Of a stretch of DNA of 64,000 nucleotides, positions 35,441-43,103 are shown piece by piece. The stretch's first letter is position 1, and every line of letters begins with the position of its first letter. Source of the DNA: an uncultured Parabacteroides sp. (GTDB lineage: Bacteria > Bacteroidota > Bacteroidia > Bacteroidales > Tannerellaceae); assembly GCF_902493135.1 (NCBI RefSeq), contig NZ_CABUOD010000016.1, forward strand, positions 39,903-103,902, in the 5' to 3' direction. Below the pieces are notes generated by a model. That model saw only the letters and a program-made list of their open reading frames with translations. It made no database searches and was not told the DNA's origin. The translations under genes and the position numbers were made by a program.

Positions 35441-37054
35441 TTATTTATAATGGGGGTTTTGTTCCAAGTTGGGATTGGAGGTCAAAACTTTTTCGGGTAT
35501 CGGGAAGACAGATCGGTAATCACCTTGGGGCTTATGCGAGAGCCAGCTTTTTTTCGTGTAAACACCGAACCGGATGGCGTCTCGTCTGCGGTGCATTTCC
35601 CATGCGAATTCCCAACCTAGTTCATCATACATTCTTCCGAACCGAATGAGGTCCGTGTTCCCTTTGTCTGTAACGGTGTAGTGTTCCACGTAGCCATATT
35701 GATATGAACTGTTTTCTTGTAGCTGAGCATCGGTTACTATCGCTAATTCAGGATTGTCTTTGAATGCCCGTTTGCGGACTTCCGTGACTAAGAGGCCGGC
35801 TCCCGGTTTTCCCGAACGCAATAAGCATTCCGCTTTCATCAGGAGTACTTCTGCGTATCGGAACAGAGGCACATCCGTTTCGGATGAGGATTGCTCGCCT
35901 TTTACGATTTCGAATTTGTTCATGCGGTAACCTTCCATCTCACTGGTGTAATTTCCGTCCGGAAGATCTTTCGTATAGACAAGAGGTTCTCCCATTTTGT
36001 CGTATGTCCCGTATAGAGGACTACCGTCCGCAGCCAATTGTTCACCTATCAGCCAACTGTCAGTCAAACGGGTATCTTGGGGAGCATACGTGTCGATGAA
36101 TTGAGTGACACCCATGGCTGAACCGCATCCCCAAGGGGTCGCTTCGGTTTCGTATTTCTTTTTCAGTTCTCCGTGCCAGGAAAACATGTGGATCGAATTA
36201 CCCCCGGCGATATTTGCATCGAACGGAATGGTGAAGATGACTTCTTTGGATGTTTCCACTCCCGTGGAGCGGAAGGGGTCTTTGTAGTTGTCGGACAATG
36301 CGAATCTGTTGCTGTTTATGATGTCGTCACACTGCCGGATACAGTCGTCCCAGTGTTCTTCGCCTGTATATACCGTCGCATTCAGATATATGTTTGCCAA
36401 TAGCGTTTTTGCCGCCCATTTGTTCATCCGGCCGTATAAATTCCCTCCCTGTTCTTCACTTAAAGAAGGAATGGCTTCTTGCAATTCTTTTACGATGAAG
36501 TCGAAAATTTCTTTGCGGTTACTTTTGGAGGGTAGTTCCATCGTGGTTGTCGTGACTAATGGAGCGTCTCCGAAATTATCGCAGATTTGCCAATAATAAT
36601 AGGCTCTCATGGCTCGTAGTTCAGCCAGTCCCATTGTCTTATCTGTTTCGGAAGGTGCCGGTAAAATACCGTTTTCTATTTGTTCTATCACTTTGTTGCA
36701 TAATAAGGCACCTTGGTAGAAGACGGACCAGATATTAGAGACGTGTCCCTGTTCGGAGTTCCACGTCTGGTAGTGCATGCGTCGATAGACACCGCCGTCA
36801 TCCCAGCCGGAAGCGTTGGGAGGCATGACAATGGCGTCGGCACTGACTTCTTGTGCCGTGAAGTATCCCCAATGGTCCGGGAAACTTCTGAGTTGGCTAT
36901 ATACGCTGGCAACAGACGGTGAAAAATCGTCGACCGTGTAATTGTAGGTCTGTTCGGTTATTTTGGAATATACTTTTTCATCCAAATCATTGCTACAGGA
37001 AACGATTGTTCCGGAACAACATAATGCTAAAAATAATTTTATATAAGTATTCAT
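35441..37054 (-). CDS. SusD/RagB-family glycan-binding lipoprotein (PUL1)
   Basis: SusD proteins are surface lipoproteins that cap the SusC channel and bind the target glycan. This one has 537 residues with a lipobox (TIVSC) after MNTYIKLFLALCC. The SusD fold is seen in LAELRAMRAYYYWQICDNFGDAPLVTT, RMNKWAAKTLLANIYLNATVY, YAEVLLMKAECLLRSGKPG and WEFAWEMHRRRDAIRFG near the C-terminus. It ends 75 bp before the MGH1-like gene and starts 16 bp after susC, the standard order. The glycan it binds is not evident from the sequence. Confidence 0.96.
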   Translation of the reverse strand: MNTYIKLFLALCCSGTIVSCSNDLDEKVYSKITEQTYNYTVDDFSPSVASVYSQLRSFPDHWGYFTAQEVSADAIVMPPNASGWDDGGVYRRMHYQTWNSEQGHVSNIWSVFYQGALLCNKVIEQIENGILPAPSETDKTMGLAELRAMRAYYYWQICDNFGDAPLVTTTTMELPSKSNRKEIFDFIVKELQEAIPSLSEEQGGNLYGRMNKWAAKTLLANIYLNATVYTGEEHWDDCIRQCDDIINSNRFALSDNYKDPFRSTGVETSKEVIFTIPFDANIAGGNSIHMFSWHGELKKKYETEATPWGCGSAMGVTQFIDTYAPQDTRLTDSWLIGEQLAADGSPLYGTYDKMGEPLVYTKDLPDGNYTSEMEGYRMNKFEIVKGEQSSSETDVPLFRYAEVLLMKAECLLRSGKPGAGLLVTEVRKRAFKDNPELAIVTDAQLQENSSYQYGYVEHYTVTDKGNTDLIRFGRMYDELGWEFAWEMHRRRDAIRFGVYTKKSWLSHKPQGDYRSVFPIPEKVLTSNPNLEQNPHYK

Positions 37055-37070
37055 GATAATTACGTTACGA

Positions 37071-40000
37071 TTAAAATTTGACAGATACTCCTAATGTGTA
37101 AGTCCGTGTAGACGGATAACGGTTCTTATTGTCAACGCCGGGTGCCAGGCCGCTAATACTTACTTCCGGGTCAATGCCGGAGTAGCCTGTGATAGTGGCG
37201 AGGTTGGAAATCGTGCCATAGATTCTCAGGCGTTTCATCCAAGTATTGAAATTGAACGTATATCCTAAGGTCACGTTGTCGATTTTCCAATAATTGCCTT
37301 TTTCGATGTAGTAACTGACATATTGCAATTCTTGGTCGGCTGCTAAAGGAACTTTCCCGTATTTGGTATCGAATGCCGCGCTTAGCACATTCCCTCTTGA
37401 CAGCATGACTGGTGCTTCATATTGCAAGCGTGGCATGTTCAAGATGTCGAAACCGAAAGCACCACGCATGGTCACGTTGAAATCGAAGTTTTTCCAATTC
37501 AGCGTGTTGTTCCAGTTCAGGTAATGTTTGGATAGGCCGTTTCCAATAATCTGTTTGTCTGTTGGTTGCAGTTGGGATATAGGTTTCGGGTCGCCGTCTG
37601 CTCCTTCTATGATCCAATGTCCGTTTTCATCGATATCGATACTTTTGTATCCCCAGAAATTACCGATCGGTTGCCCTTCCTGGATGCGGTGAGTTGTCGT
37701 TTGCAAGGGTTCTCCCGTAGAACCTTGATCCGAGTAACCACTGGAGACGAACTGATCGTTGGAAAGTGACAAAAGTTCGTTTTTGTTTGTCGAGTAATTC
37801 ATAGATGTTGTCCATTGGAAATCTTTTGTTTGGACAGGAACGACCGTGATACCGGCTTCTATCCCCTGGTTACGCATTGATCCGGCGTTTGCTACCATAC
37901 GAGAGAACAGGTAAGGGGGAGAAGGCACGTCATAGTCCCATAACAAATCTTCTGTTTTGCGATTGTAGTAATCGATATTACCTGTGATGCGATCTTCCCA
38001 AAAACCGAAGTCGACACCGATGTTGATCTCTTTTTTCTTTTCCCATCTCAATTCGGGGTTCGCATTTGAATCCGGTCTGATGGTTTTGATCCATTGATTG
38101 TTATAATAAACATAAGTTCCGAAGTTCAGCGTGTTCAGTGACATATACGGATCACTTGGAACCGTTCCCGTAACACCATATCCGGCACGTAGTTTTAAGA
38201 TGGACAAAACTTCGGCGTCTTCCAAGAAATGCTCTCCTTTGATGTTCCAGGCTGCAGAAACAGATGGAAAGTTTCCCCATTTGTGATCAGCCCCGAACTT
38301 GGTGGATCCTTCGTGACGGAGACTGGCTGCAAACATATATTTCCCTTTATAGCTGTAGTTCAGACGACCGAAGTAACCGATCAGTTTGCTTTCGTTTGCC
38401 GTTGAGTATTCCGTTCCGCGTCCGTCTTTCAGTGCCTGCCCTGTACCCATATTATTATAGGTATAGTCATTGGAGGGAAAATTGAAATTCTGCATGTAAA
38501 AATTCTGATAATGTGTCTTTTGCCAACTATATCCTCCTAAGAGTGTGAACGAGTGGTCTTCAAATATAGTTTTCCTCCATTGTACGGTCAGTTCCGACAA
38601 ATCTTCATTGGAACGCGTGGAGCCACGGGAAGCATATCCGTTTCTGCCGTCTTTCCAAGTGGATTTGTGTTGCTGGGTCTCGTAATATCCTCTGATTTGG
38701 TTATAGGTATTGGAAGAAAACAGATATTTGATATCTAATCCTTCGATTGGTGTATAAGTGATATTGGCGAACATGCGCAGGTTGGTCGCTTGATTTTCTC
38801 CTTCCACTTCGTTCTGGAGGGATACTGGGTTGAAGTATTCGTTTTTCGTGCTTTCCGAATAATTGCCATCTTTGTCGTACACCGGCGTGGTCGGGTTGTA
38901 TATCAAAGCGTTTCTGTACACTTCGCTGTTGTAGCTTCCGCCGTCTGAACCAGAGAAGTAGGTTTGCTTGTAACCGCTCAGGCTTGCGTTCAGTTTCAAT
39001 TTGTTGTTGAACATGCGGTGAGTGATTTCTACACGCGGGTAGAACATCTGATTGTTCGTACGTTTGATCAGTCCGTTCAAACCACGGTATTCGAAGCTGG
39101 CCACATAATTAGTCGTACGGCTACCGCCGCGCAGGCTGATGTTGTAAATCTGTGTGAACGGTGTGCGGGTCACTTCGTCCAGCCAGTCGGTTGATGCACC
39201 GTCGTCTTGGGCCCCCGGCCATCCTTCTTGTACGCGTCGGCGGTATTCGTCTGCTTTCATGAACGGCAAGGTCTTTGTTATTTGCTGGGTGGAAAGATAA
39301 GCATTGACATCTACTTCCGTAGGCATTTCTCCATTGGCATTCTTGGTGGTAATTAATATGACGCCGTTTGTTCCTCTGGTTCCGTAGATCGCGGCGGCGG
39401 AACCGTCTTTCAGGACGTCGATCTGTTCGATGTCGTCGGGTGAGACGGAGTTCAGGTCGCCGGGGATCCCGTCGATGAGCACCAAAGGGCTGGAACTGGC
39501 TTTCAAAGTGGTGATTCCACGTAGGGCGATCTGCGAGGTGGAAGTCGGGTTGGCATCCGGCGTAATGATACTTAGGCCTGGAACTTTCCCTTTGATCAGT
39601 TGTGCGGCATCTGTAGTTGGTGTTTTTACGAAATTATCAGATTTGATTGTGGAAATGGAACTGGCCACTTCCCCTTTCTTTTGCGTACCGTATCCGACAA
39701 CTACCACTTCATCGATGCTTTGAGTGTCTTCGATCAGCATGACGTTGGCCGTTTTGTTGTTATTGATAACGATTTCCTTTGTCAGATAGCCGATGTAAGA
39801 AATTTGCAAGACGGCTTTTGGTGGAACTTCCAAGGTGTATTTCCCATTGACATCCGTGACTGTTCCGATAGAAGTCCCTTTTATGATTACATTTGCACCA
39901 ATGACGGGTTCCCCGTTGTTGTCGGTTACTGTACCTGTAATGGTCCGGCTTTGTTGGTCGATAAGAACTGTCCTGCCCGTACCGTTCTTTTTCAACAGGA

Positions 40001-40298
40001 GGATGTACCGGTTGTCGAATTCGTAGGTGATATCAGTACCTTTAAAAGCTTCTTCGAGATAGGATATCATTTTTCCGGATGTGTTTTGGACGGTAATGTA
40101 ACGTTCTATGTCTACTTCACGACTTTTGAAAACGACCAGATAGTCGGTTTGATCTTCAATTTGAGTGATCAACTGGCCGACTGATATCACGCTCTGTTCC
40201 AGTTTTATGATTGTGTTTTGTGTTTCCGAATTAAGCGCTATCGTCTGGAAGGTACAGGCGAAAAGCATGAAGGACGGTAACAAAGTTTTAATTTTCAT
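37071..40298 (-). CDS. SusC/RagA-family TonB-linked receptor with STN domain (PUL1)
   Basis: This is a TonB-dependent outer-membrane glycan transporter of 1075 residues. Order: signal peptide (1-22), STN domain (about 30-105, SVGQLITQIEDQTDYLVVF), carboxypeptidase-like domain (about 120-200, TGTVTDNNGEPVIGANVIIKG), plug (VVVGYGTQKKGEV, IDVLKDGSAAAIYGTRGTNG) and a 22-strand barrel ending TRTYTLGVSVKF. The STN domain links it to FecR/ECF signalling, and fecR lies just upstream. The fecR-susC gap contains an ATGCCTATGGAAACACA element shared with PUL2. No TAnnTTTG promoter is in that gap, which fits expression from an ECF promoter or read-through. Confidence 0.97.
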   Translation of the reverse strand: MKIKTLLPSFMLFACTFQTIALNSETQNTIIKLEQSVISVGQLITQIEDQTDYLVVFKSREVDIERYITVQNTSGKMISYLEEAFKGTDITYEFDNRYILLLKKNGTGRTVLIDQQSRTITGTVTDNNGEPVIGANVIIKGTSIGTVTDVNGKYTLEVPPKAVLQISYIGYLTKEIVINNNKTANVMLIEDTQSIDEVVVVGYGTQKKGEVASSISTIKSDNFVKTPTTDAAQLIKGKVPGLSIITPDANPTSTSQIALRGITTLKASSSPLVLIDGIPGDLNSVSPDDIEQIDVLKDGSAAAIYGTRGTNGVILITTKNANGEMPTEVDVNAYLSTQQITKTLPFMKADEYRRRVQEGWPGAQDDGASTDWLDEVTRTPFTQIYNISLRGGSRTTNYVASFEYRGLNGLIKRTNNQMFYPRVEITHRMFNNKLKLNASLSGYKQTYFSGSDGGSYNSEVYRNALIYNPTTPVYDKDGNYSESTKNEYFNPVSLQNEVEGENQATNLRMFANITYTPIEGLDIKYLFSSNTYNQIRGYYETQQHKSTWKDGRNGYASRGSTRSNEDLSELTVQWRKTIFEDHSFTLLGGYSWQKTHYQNFYMQNFNFPSNDYTYNNMGTGQALKDGRGTEYSTANESKLIGYFGRLNYSYKGKYMFAASLRHEGSTKFGADHKWGNFPSVSAAWNIKGEHFLEDAEVLSILKLRAGYGVTGTVPSDPYMSLNTLNFGTYVYYNNQWIKTIRPDSNANPELRWEKKKEINIGVDFGFWEDRITGNIDYYNRKTEDLLWDYDVPSPPYLFSRMVANAGSMRNQGIEAGITVVPVQTKDFQWTTSMNYSTNKNELLSLSNDQFVSSGYSDQGSTGEPLQTTTHRIQEGQPIGNFWGYKSIDIDENGHWIIEGADGDPKPISQLQPTDKQIIGNGLSKHYLNWNNTLNWKNFDFNVTMRGAFGFDILNMPRLQYEAPVMLSRGNVLSAAFDTKYGKVPLAADQELQYVSYYIEKGNYWKIDNVTLGYTFNFNTWMKRLRIYGTISNLATITGYSGIDPEVSISGLAPGVDNKNRYPSTRTYTLGVSVKF

Positions 40299-40390
40299 TT
40301 CTTTTTAAGTAATAAAGTGAATACTAAATGAATTTTGTAGATAAAGACTTGTCTGTTGATAACGGATGTTTCCGATATCAATAATTGTTT

Positions 40391-40414
40391 TTACAGATGT
40401 GTTTCCATAGGCAT
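40391..40414 (-). promoter_or_regulatory. Conserved fecR-susC leader element / micro-ORF (PUL1)
   Basis: On the minus strand ATGCCTATGGAAACACATC lies 26 nt after the fecR stop and 92 nt before susC. It could be read as the micro-ORF MPMETHL-stop. The same core occurs at 47450 in PUL2. Confidence 0.5.
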
Positions 40415-40439
40415 TCTTTTTTAGATATTAAACATTTGA

Positions 40440-41411
40440 TTAACTAAGTGTAATGATATTGTTTTCTTCATCTTTTTGTATTTTGAATTTATGTATTCTT
40501 TGTAACATCCTGAGAATATCGTCGATACTGTCTCGTTGTCGGAATTTTCCGGTATATTTCTCTTGATTGATGGAGGAATTTTTTATGATTATCCGGACAT
40601 CATAATAGAGTTGCAATTTGTTCAGTATATCAACAAGCAACTCGTCTTTAAAGCTGTAAATTCCTTCTTTCCATAAAAAATAGTCATGATGGGAAATCGT
40701 GTCGATTCTTATGGTTCCGTTTTTTATGCTTATTTGCTCGTTGGGTCTCAATATGATACTTTCATTTTCTTTCCCTGTAAAATAGATTTGGAGCGATCCT
40801 TCTATCAGGCAGGTTTTCACATCGTTGTTTTTTCGGTAGCTGCAAATGTTGAATTGTGTGCCCAATACTTTCGTTTCTATGCCTTGCGATGAGACGATGA
40901 ACGGTTTGTGTTTGTCTTGAGCTACATTAAAAAACGCTTCTCCGTCTATGGAGACTCTTCGTTCCTTTTTGTCAAAGATGGCAGGATAGGTGAGAGTTGT
41001 TTGAGAGTTTAGCCATACAGTGGTTCCATCCTGAAGTGTAAGCTTGATGCGCTGTCCGGCAGGTACGTATAGTTTGTTTTCGATATTTTCCTGTAAAGCT
41101 TCGGAATGCTGATTCACTCCAGCCTGATAAGCGGATATAATGAGTAAAGTGATGATAGCTGCATATTTGAGTAGGTAGAATGAAATCTGTCGTATGTGTT
41201 TCGCTCTCATTTTACACAAGAACTGAGTGTAGCTATCTCGAGTAGTCTTTTTCTCGCAGGCGGCATCGGAAAATGATAATAGTGCGTATGTGTTTTTGAA
41301 TTTGACGAATTCTTTTTTCAATTCGTTATCAGATTCAACCTGTTTTAAGAAATCCAGTCTTTCGTCTGCATTCAGTTCTTCTTGAAAATATTTTTCGATT
41401 TGTCTTTCCAT
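40440..41411 (-). CDS. FecR-family anti-sigma factor (PUL1)
   Basis: This is an inner-membrane anti-sigma factor of 323 residues. The cytoplasmic N-terminus (1-76) holds the sigma-binding region, a single membrane segment runs about 77-96 (FYLLKYAAIITLLIISAYQA), and the periplasmic part has the FecR domain (LYVPAGQRIKLTLQDGTTVWLNSQTTLTYP, DGEAFFNVAQDKHKPFIV, FNICSYRKN) and a DUF4974 tail (FKDELLVDILNKLQLYYDVRI). It should hold the upstream sigma factor inactive until the STN domain of SusC signals. It starts 131 bp after the sigma gene ends. Confidence 0.95.
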   Translation of the reverse strand: MERQIEKYFQEELNADERLDFLKQVESDNELKKEFVKFKNTYALLSFSDAACEKKTTRDSYTQFLCKMRAKHIRQISFYLLKYAAIITLLIISAYQAGVNQHSEALQENIENKLYVPAGQRIKLTLQDGTTVWLNSQTTLTYPAIFDKKERRVSIDGEAFFNVAQDKHKPFIVSSQGIETKVLGTQFNICSYRKNNDVKTCLIEGSLQIYFTGKENESIILRPNEQISIKNGTIRIDTISHHDYFLWKEGIYSFKDELLVDILNKLQLYYDVRIIIKNSSINQEKYTGKFRQRDSIDDILRMLQRIHKFKIQKDEENNIITLS

Positions 41412-41440
41412 GCGAATGAAATGTTACATACTGTAAACAC

Positions 41441-41464
41441 TTACTCCGGAAAAATGTACCAAAA
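41441..41464 (-). promoter_or_regulatory. Candidate ECF-type promoter before fecR (PUL1)
   Basis: The minus strand reads TTTTGGTACATTTTTCCGGA then GTAA, ending 30 bp before fecR. It shares the TTTTT...GAGT part of the PUL2 elements at 43012 and 46395 but lacks AGGGGA. The match is partial. Confidence 0.3.
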
Positions 41465-41541
41465 GAAAATCATTTTTTTACGTTGGATTTCGGATTTATC
41501 GTTTCGTTCTCAAGCTACCACTCGTAAGCTTCTCCGCGATT

Positions 41542-42111
41542 TTATGTGCAATAAAAAAGGAAAAGCCATAGAGGAAGATAGTCCTTTAGTTCGTTCCTAA
41601 GCTTTTTATAAGCGATGCCGATTTGATTTCTGACCGTGTTGGTTGATATGTTTAGTTCGATGGCGATCTGTTCTTTCTTTTTCCCTTCCAGTTTGTTCAT
41701 GATAAAGATTTCCTTGCATTTGGTGGGCAAGCTGTCCAAGGCCCGGTTAATTAAATCTTCAATATCTTGGTCGGAGAAAATATGTTGCTCAAAGGCTTCC
41801 AAAGAATCTAAATTCATGCGAAGGGTCATGTTATATTCCTCTTGCATTTTGTTGGTGGTTTCCAGGGCAATCGTTTTATGTCGCAGGTGGTTGAGGCATT
41901 TGTTCTTGACGATGGTGAACAGATAGGCGATCCGGATTGTTTGACAAGTAAATATTTCTCGTTTTTCCCAAAGTTCCGTGAACATGTCTTGCACGATATT
42001 TTCCGCATCTTGTTCCGATATCACGTATTCTTGTGCAAAGCGTTTCATTTTTGGGAAGTAGGAAAGATAGATGTTTTCGAATAAACAATCTTCTTTTTGT
42101 TGAGCGAACAT
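41542..42111 (-). CDS. ECF RNA polymerase sigma-70 factor (PUL1)
   Basis: This is an extracytoplasmic-function sigma factor of 189 residues from ATG 42111 (MFAQQKEDCLFENIYLSYFP). Region 2 shows ISEQDAENIVQDMFTELWEKR and AYLFTIVKNKCLNHLRH; region 4 shows LDSLPTKCKEIFIMNKLEGK, KEQIAIELNISTNTV and RNQIGIAYKKLRNEL. A longer frame to a TTG at 42237 runs through a structured RNA and is not accepted as protein. It heads PUL1, is paired with the downstream FecR, and is divergent from the PUL2 sigma gene. It should drive susC/susD of PUL1. Confidence 0.94.
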   Translation of the reverse strand: MFAQQKEDCLFENIYLSYFPKMKRFAQEYVISEQDAENIVQDMFTELWEKREIFTCQTIRIAYLFTIVKNKCLNHLRHKTIALETTNKMQEEYNMTLRMNLDSLEAFEQHIFSDQDIEDLINRALDSLPTKCKEIFIMNKLEGKKKEQIAIELNISTNTVRNQIGIAYKKLRNELKDYLPLWLFLFYCT

Positions 42112-42162
42112 TATTATCGTATGTTTATTGTGGCCTTTCATACAGCCGGAAAAGGCATGATT

Positions 42163-42341
42163 ATTAAAAAAGAAGTGGGCTGCTGTTCTTTTTCCTGTTA
42201 GGTGTCGCCAAACCCCTGTACACGCACGAACAAGCAACCCACTTGATATAGCAGGTCACCTGTGCCTTGCGTGTTGTTAAAAAATTGGCGACTTTAACAG
42301 AAAAAGGCACTTCTGAAATATTCCTTATACAGTCTCTCCAG
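42163..42341 (-). ncRNA. Rod-shaped leader RNA or independent small RNA
   Basis: From a TACATTTG promoter the minus strand would make a transcript starting near 42341. Four paired blocks lie in series: AGAAGTG/CACTTCT (plus coordinates 42171-42177 with 42308-42314), an about 22-bp imperfect stem (42188-42211 with 42285-42306), and ACACGCA/TGCGTGT (42220-42226 with 42268-42274). A competing stem (42171-42188 with 42228-42244) is followed by a U-run at 42171-42166, so it forms a rho-independent terminator ahead of the sigma gene. It could be an attenuator or a free RNA of about 180 nt. The rod shape with a central bubble is 6S-like, but no family match can be claimed. Confidence 0.5.
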
Positions 42342-42347
42342 ACATTG

Positions 42348-42355
42348 CAAATGTA
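42348..42355 (-). promoter_or_regulatory. -7 promoter box for the PUL1 sigma leader
   Basis: The minus strand reads TACATTTG; the start of transcription is expected near 42341. No clear -33 TTTG is found. It is 44 bp from the divergent PUL2 box. Confidence 0.55.
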
Positions 42356-42399
42356 GGTAAATTTTTTGTTTTACGTAAAAAAAGATTAAATAAGCTTCG

Positions 42400-42407
42400 T
42401 ATATTTG
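42400..42407 (+). promoter_or_regulatory. -7 promoter box for the PUL2 sigma gene
   Basis: TATATTTG lies 40 bp before the sigma ATG at 42448. No good -33 match was found. The sigma gene therefore seems to have a housekeeping-type promoter. Confidence 0.55.
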
Positions 42408-42447
42408 TACCCGAAATTGAAAATAAAAAAAGAACGTCGGAATCCGG

Positions 42448-42999
42448 ATGAGTACGAATAGTGATGACATATTATTGCTGAAATTGATTAAACAAGGAGA
42501 TCAGATCGCTTTTCGGCATTTGTTTTATCAGTATGCGGATTCTTTGGAACGTTTTATTACTTATTATATCCATGATCGAGAAAAATCACAAGACTTGGTT
42601 CTGGATATTTTTACCTATATATGGGAAAACCGGCAGAACTTTGAGATAAAACTGACCTTGAAAGCTTATTTGTTCCAGGCGGCACGCAATAAGTCCTTTA
42701 CCTATATCCGGGACAAGAAGATTCCGGTTTATCTGGAAGAAATGAAGGGTATGGAGATTGTGCAAAACTATGATTCGGAATTGGAGTTGCAGGAACTTCA
42801 TCTTCTGATAGAGGAAGCGGTGTCGCTCTTGCCGGACAAATGTCGCGAAATATTCCGAAAAAGCCGGGAGGAAAATTTGACCAATAAGGAAATAGCCGGA
42901 CAGCTCCATATCTCGGAGAAGACGGTGGAGGGGCAAATCACGATTGCTTTAAAGAAAATCAGAATTCATTTGGGTGATTCTTATTCTTATTTGTGGTAA
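42448..42999 (+). CDS. ECF RNA polymerase sigma-70 factor (PUL2)
   Basis: This is a second extracytoplasmic-function sigma factor, 183 residues. Region 2 has HLFYQYADSLERF-like FRHLFYQYADSLERFI, EKSQDLVLDIFTYIWENR and AYLFQAARNKSFTYIRDKK; region 4 has LPDKCREIFRKSREENLTNK, EIAGQLHISEKTVEGQI and TIALKKIRIHLG. Its anti-sigma gene is not adjacent but lies 3.4 kb downstream, after the DUF6057 and propeller genes. Directly after its stop codon an AGGGGA-N14-GAGTCT element occurs that is repeated before fecR, so this sigma probably recognises it. It is not closely similar to the PUL1 sigma beyond the family motifs. Confidence 0.94.
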   Translation: MSTNSDDILLLKLIKQGDQIAFRHLFYQYADSLERFITYYIHDREKSQDLVLDIFTYIWENRQNFEIKLTLKAYLFQAARNKSFTYIRDKKIPVYLEEMKGMEIVQNYDSELELQELHLLIEEAVSLLPDKCREIFRKSREENLTNKEIAGQLHISEKTVEGQITIALKKIRIHLGDSYSYLW

Positions 43000-43011
43000 A
43001 AAAGGTGATTC

Positions 43012-43042
43012 TTTTAGGGGAGGAAGTGCTTTTTTGAGTCTA
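43012..43042 (+). promoter_or_regulatory. Candidate ECF promoter before the DUF6057 gene
   Basis: TTTTAGGGGA (43012-43021) is followed 14 bp later by GAGTCT (43036-43041), with a T-run just before GAGTCT. The same blocks with the same spacing occur at 46395-46426. The first gene start is at 43104. Confidence 0.55.
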
Positions 43043-43103
43043 TATATCCAAGGGTGGCACGGAAGATGGATTCTTGGCTACCGCATGATATATAATAGAT
43101 AAG

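Noticed and set aside
42112..42237. N-terminal extension of the PUL1 sigma factor from TTG 42237
   Set aside because: The extra 42 residues are encoded inside the rod-shaped RNA, start at a TTG, and have no sigma-factor similarity. ATG 42111 begins the conserved region.
42163..42341. Naming the leader RNA as 6S RNA
   Set aside because: The rod shape and length fit, but no conserved 6S sequence or covariation evidence is available and the position before a sigma gene suggests attenuation.
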